NCBI GenBank assembly: GCA_905215555.1
Contig: CAJMQU010000060.1
Location: forward strand, 1 to 25,704
Direction of reading: 5' to 3'
DNA: 25,704 bases
Origin: an uncultured bacterium
Lineage (GTDB): Bacteria > Bacteroidota > Bacteroidia > Bacteroidales > Bacteroidaceae
Part shown: positions 22,999 through 25,704 of the stretch, one piece after another
Layout of the letters: every line of letters begins with the position of its first letter
How positions within the stretch are numbered: position 1 is the stretch's first letter
Notes under the pieces: generated by a model
What the model was told of the DNA's origin: nothing
Databases searched by the model: none
Seen by the model: only the letters and a program-made list of their open reading frames with translations
Translations under genes and position numbers: made by a program

Positions 22999-24489
22999 TT
23001 ATAGAGTAACTCCCGTCTTGAAAATTGCGATTTCTTTGTAACCCTTCTTCTCATTATTTACGAATTCGCCGCTTGCTACCCGGATGATATAATCGATGAA
23101 CCGTTCACAAGTCTTTTCCATCGGCTCGTTCTCTACGATCACTCCGGCGTTGAAGTCGATCCATCCCGGTTTGTTTTTCGCCAATGTGGAATTGGTTGAA
23201 ATCTTCATAGTCGGTACATACGTCCCGAACGGCGTGCCGCGTCCTGTGGTGAACAGCACCATGTGGCAGCCGCAGGAAGCCAGTGCCGTTGCTGCCACCA
23301 AGTCATTGCCCGGAGCCGATAATAGGTTCAAGCCTTTCACTTTCAAGCGCTCGCCATATGGCAGTACGCCTTCCACATAACTTTTACCGCACTTCTGCGT
23401 GCATCCCAGCGCCTTGTCCTCCAGGGTCGAGATGCCACCGGCTTTGTTTCCCGGAGACGGATTTTCGCCCACCGGTTCACCGTGTGACAGGAAATACTCT
23501 TTGAAGTCATTTATCAGTTTCACAGTATCCTCAAACAGCTCTTTATTGCGGCAACGGTTCATCAGTATGGTTTCCGCACCGAACATTTCCGGTACTTCCG
23601 TCAATACACTCGTCCCACCCTGCGCTACCAGGAAGTCGGAGAACATACCCAGCAACGGGTTAGCCGTGATGCCGGAGAAGCCATCCGAACCACCACATTT
23701 CAGTCCGACACGCAGTTCGCTCAGAGGCACATCCACGCGTTCATCCTTGCTTGCTTTCTCGTATAGTTCGCGCAGCAGGTTCATACCTTCTTCGTATTCG
23801 TCACCCACCTTCTGTGTTACCATAAATTTCACGCGGTCTTCGTCATATTCGCCCAGAAATTCGCGGAATACGTCCGGCTGATTGTTCTCACAGCCCAATC
23901 CCACTACCAGTACTGCGCCTGCATTGGGGTGCAACACCATGTCACGCAGGATCTTCTTCGTGTTCTCATGGTCGTCGCCCAACTGTGAGCAGCCGTAATT
24001 ATGCGGGTATGCCATGATTGCATCCACCCCCTTGCCGCCCGTTTCCCGGCGCAGACCTTCGGCAAGCTGGTTGATGATGCCGTTCACGCAACCTACAGTC
24101 GGGATAATCCAGATCTCGTTACGGATACCCACATCGCCATTCTTACGGCGATATCCTTTGAAAGTCAAATCCTTTTGCGGTATATCCAGCGTGACGCTTG
24201 TCGGGTTATATGTATAGTCCAGCAATCCAGCCAGGTTGGTCTGGATATTGTTTTCGTTCATCCAGTCACCCTGCTTTTTTGCCATACGCGCATGGCCGAT
24301 GGGATAACCGTATTTAATGACGTTTTCGCCTTCTGCAAAGTCTTTCAATGCAAATTTGTGTCCGGCGGGAACTTCCTCATTCAGTGTGATTTCTATGCCG
24401 TCCACTGTGAGCTTTTCTCCTGCCGGCAGTGTCACGATGGCTACTGCTACGTTATCCGCAGGGTTGATTTTAAGGTACTTAGTTTCCAT
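22999..24489 (-). CDS. uxaA: Altronate dehydratase
   Basis: Dehydrates D-altronate to 2-keto-3-deoxygluconate, the third step of galacturonate (pectin sugar) use. The N-terminal about 100 residues are the SAF-type domain (VAIVTLPAGEKLTVDG). The larger C-terminal domain contains GVDAIMAYPHNYGCSQLGDD, GLGCENNQPD and LKCGGSDGFSG, whose Cys and His residues are typical of the Fe-dependent UxaA family. The 496 residues match full-length UxaA, with both domains in one chain. The start ATG is at 24487-24489, only 31 bases after the LacI-type regulator on the same strand, so both are probably one transcript. D-galactarate dehydratase is a relative, but the length and motifs favour UxaA. Confidence 0.93.
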   Translation of the reverse strand: METKYLKINPADNVAVAIVTLPAGEKLTVDGIEITLNEEVPAGHKFALKDFAEGENVIKYGYPIGHARMAKKQGDWMNENNIQTNLAGLLDYTYNPTSVTLDIPQKDLTFKGYRRKNGDVGIRNEIWIIPTVGCVNGIINQLAEGLRRETGGKGVDAIMAYPHNYGCSQLGDDHENTKKILRDMVLHPNAGAVLVVGLGCENNQPDVFREFLGEYDEDRVKFMVTQKVGDEYEEGMNLLRELYEKASKDERVDVPLSELRVGLKCGGSDGFSGITANPLLGMFSDFLVAQGGTSVLTEVPEMFGAETILMNRCRNKELFEDTVKLINDFKEYFLSHGEPVGENPSPGNKAGGISTLEDKALGCTQKCGKSYVEGVLPYGERLKVKGLNLLSAPGNDLVAATALASCGCHMVLFTTGRGTPFGTYVPTMKISTNSTLAKNKPGWIDFNAGVIVENEPMEKTCERFIDYIIRVASGEFVNNEKKGYKEIAIFKTGVTL

Positions 24490-24520
24490 ATTCTTGTTTT
24501 TAGTTAGTTGTTACTCCTCA

Positions 24521-25579
24521 TTATTTATTCGAATAAAATTCAATATTTTCCTTCGTCAACAAGTCAATCGGCATAAAGTTTTCTCTCGGCACCTCTTTCT
24601 TGAAAATCAGGTGGTCGCACAGCGCCTTGATGCCATCAAACCCCTGCAGCTCCGGCTGTTGGGCGATGAGGAAGAAGACGCTTCCCTGTTTCAGGCAGTT
24701 TACGTTGCGTTCCAGCAAGTCATACCCCATCAGGTTGAAATCCGTTTTCTTTTGCTTCAGCAGATACTCCCCGACGATGTATACTTTCGAATTGAAAGTG
24801 ATTCCGTTCTTTACATCCGGATGCTTCCTGAAGAACTCATCCAGCATCTGCGCATCATCGCTGTCCCGTTTGGCATGCAGGTTCAGTTCCCAGATGCGGC
24901 AATCGGGATGATGCTTCAGCATATATTCACGGAAGCCTATCTCCCGGCGTTCCTGTTGGTTAGAGCCCACGATGCCCTCGTTTATCTTACGGAAAATCAC
25001 GATCTCCCGTTCCCCTCCGGCAAGCAACATCAGCATCTTAGCGGCGAAATATCCGCTCTGATGAGAATTCTGTCCGAAGAAAGAGAGGGCAGGTTGGTCT
25101 TTCAGGTTCGAGTCTATATATATATAAGGTATAGAGCGGTTGTTCAGTTCCTCCGTAAAAGGCTTTGTATATTGCGGTACGGTGGGGGCAAACATGATTC
25201 CGTCAGGTTCCTGCTCCAGAATACTTTGGGCCACATCGACAAACGAATGATAATCGAACGGATCATAATAGGAGAGGTTCACGGAGATGTTGAAGTCCGA
25301 ATACGCCACCAGTGCTTCATGGATCCCCGCTTCCACAGCCGTCCAATATTCGCCCTCCTCGTGTTGCGGCAATAAACAGGAGAAAGCGTATTTCTTGTTC
25401 GATGCCAATGCGCTGGCATACATATTAGGTTGGTAATCCAACTGTTTCAGAATTTCCTCCACCCGTTTCCGGCTGGCCTCCGACACACCGCTTCGCCCAT
25501 GTATCACGCGGTCTACTGTTCCCACTGATACATCCGCCATCTTGGCGATATCTTTGATACGTATTCTTTCAGATCCCAT
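24521..25579 (-). CDS. LacI-family transcriptional regulator
   Basis: DNA-binding repressor or activator with a sugar-sensing domain. Residues about 7-26 are the helix-turn-helix (RIKDIAKMADVSVGTVDRVI); the recognition helix reads TVDR rather than the common TVSR. The hinge helix is at about 50-60 (YQPNMYASALAS). Residues about 64-340 form the periplasmic-binding-protein-like effector domain (FSCLLPQHEEGEYWTAVEAG). The length of 352 is normal. Being directly upstream of uxaA, it most likely senses a hexuronate intermediate. Two candidate operators with a central CG lie in its own promoter region, which suggests autoregulation and control of a divergent gene outside the window. Confidence 0.93.
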   Translation of the reverse strand: MGSERIRIKDIAKMADVSVGTVDRVIHGRSGVSEASRKRVEEILKQLDYQPNMYASALASNKKYAFSCLLPQHEEGEYWTAVEAGIHEALVAYSDFNISVNLSYYDPFDYHSFVDVAQSILEQEPDGIMFAPTVPQYTKPFTEELNNRSIPYIYIDSNLKDQPALSFFGQNSHQSGYFAAKMLMLLAGGEREIVIFRKINEGIVGSNQQERREIGFREYMLKHHPDCRIWELNLHAKRDSDDAQMLDEFFRKHPDVKNGITFNSKVYIVGEYLLKQKKTDFNLMGYDLLERNVNCLKQGSVFFLIAQQPELQGFDGIKALCDHLIFKKEVPRENFMPIDLLTKENIEFYSNK

Positions 25580-25601
25580 ATATTTTATAATTTATCGGAA
25601 C

Positions 25602-25617
25602 TTGTGTCCGCACACAA
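25602..25617. promoter_or_regulatory. LacI-type operator candidate 1
   Basis: TTGTGTCCGCACACAA is a 16-base inverted repeat (TTGTGT and ACACAA) with central CG, the pattern expected for LacI-family operators. It lies between the regulator's predicted transcription start and its ATG. Confidence 0.6.
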
Positions 25618-25640
25618 TAATAATCTTAATATTTTCGACA

Positions 25641-25672
25641 CAAATATATGACAATTTTTGTAATTACGAAAA
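25641..25672 (-). promoter_or_regulatory. Promoter of the LacI-type regulator and uxaA
   Basis: Minus-strand TTTTCG (25667-25672), an 18-base spacer, then TATATTTG (25641-25648), which matches TAnnTTTG. Confidence 0.65.
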
Positions 25673-25676
25673 TTGT
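25651..25676. promoter_or_regulatory. 26-bp palindrome shared by divergent promoters
   Basis: ACAATTTT and AAAATTGT flank a centre reading TGTAATTACG; 12 of 13 base pairs are symmetric. It contains the -33 regions of both divergent promoters. Confidence 0.65.
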
Positions 25677-25686
25677 TGTATCTTTG
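25657..25686 (+). promoter_or_regulatory. Divergent + strand promoter at the window edge
   Basis: TTTG (25657-25660), an 18-base spacer, then TATCTTTG (25679-25686). It points to a gene starting beyond 25704. Confidence 0.65.
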
Positions 25687-25699
25687 TGCCCGCACACGA
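25684..25699. promoter_or_regulatory. LacI-type operator candidate 2
   Basis: TTGTGCCCGCACACGA matches operator candidate 1 at 14 of 16 positions and keeps the central CG. It overlaps the -7 box and start region of the + strand promoter, so binding there would block it. Confidence 0.55.
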
Positions 25700-25704
25700 A
25701 AGCT

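Noticed and set aside
24317..25375. 352-codon + strand frame opposite uxaA and the LacI-type gene
   Set aside because: It crosses two real minus-strand genes and their spacer, and its composition is the mirror of their codons.

Overview
The window looks like a chromosomal segment of an anaerobic gut Bacteroidales, most likely Bacteroides. The signs are promoter boxes of the TAnnTTTG type with little Shine-Dalgarno use, an oxygen-sensitive class III ribonucleotide reductase, a GT3 (eukaryote-like) glycogen synthase, a DUF4369/TlpA lipoprotein, an 81-residue RRM protein and a ribosomal protein S16 with a long Ala/Glu/Lys tail. No rRNA, tRNA, CRISPR array or intact insertion sequence was seen.

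Layout. (1) 350-8234, + strand: a V/A-type ATPase operon in the order E, DUF2764, A, B, D, I, K. It is interrupted between B and D by a decayed four-helix-bundle (23S rRNA intervening-sequence protein family) gene flanked by short AT-rich inverted repeats. The K proteolipid keeps every residue that coordinates Na+ in Enterococcus hirae NtpK, so the machine is probably Na+-coupled. (2) 8235-8593: a terminator, then a long inverted repeat built of 22-nt units, then a promoter. (3) 8594-13777, + strand: glycogen synthase and glycogen phosphorylase as one unit, a strong terminator, then phosphoglycerate mutase. (4) 13881-15892, - strand: a split ThrE/YjjP-YjjB-type exporter with a downstream membrane protein. 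(5) 15993-18766, - strand: nrdD-nrdG. Three copies of a TGGAAAACTYT box lie upstream of the nrdD promoter. (6) 19075-22823, - strand: separate transcription units for a TlpA-like lipoprotein, S16, an RRM protein and an NhaC-type Na+/H+ antiporter, most with their own promoter box and hairpin terminator. (7) 22999-25579, - strand: altronate dehydratase preceded by its likely LacI-family regulator. The right edge holds a two-fold symmetric divergent promoter with two LacI-type operator candidates, which implies a co-regulated + strand gene just beyond the window.

Together the genes cover ion-driven energetics (V-ATPase, NhaC), glycogen storage and glycolysis, anaerobic dNTP synthesis, and hexuronate (pectin sugar) use. 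The most unusual items are the decayed intervening-protein gene inside the ATPase operon, the 22-nt-unit inverted repeat, and the symmetric divergent promoter. Nothing here is a clear, wholly new multi-gene system.
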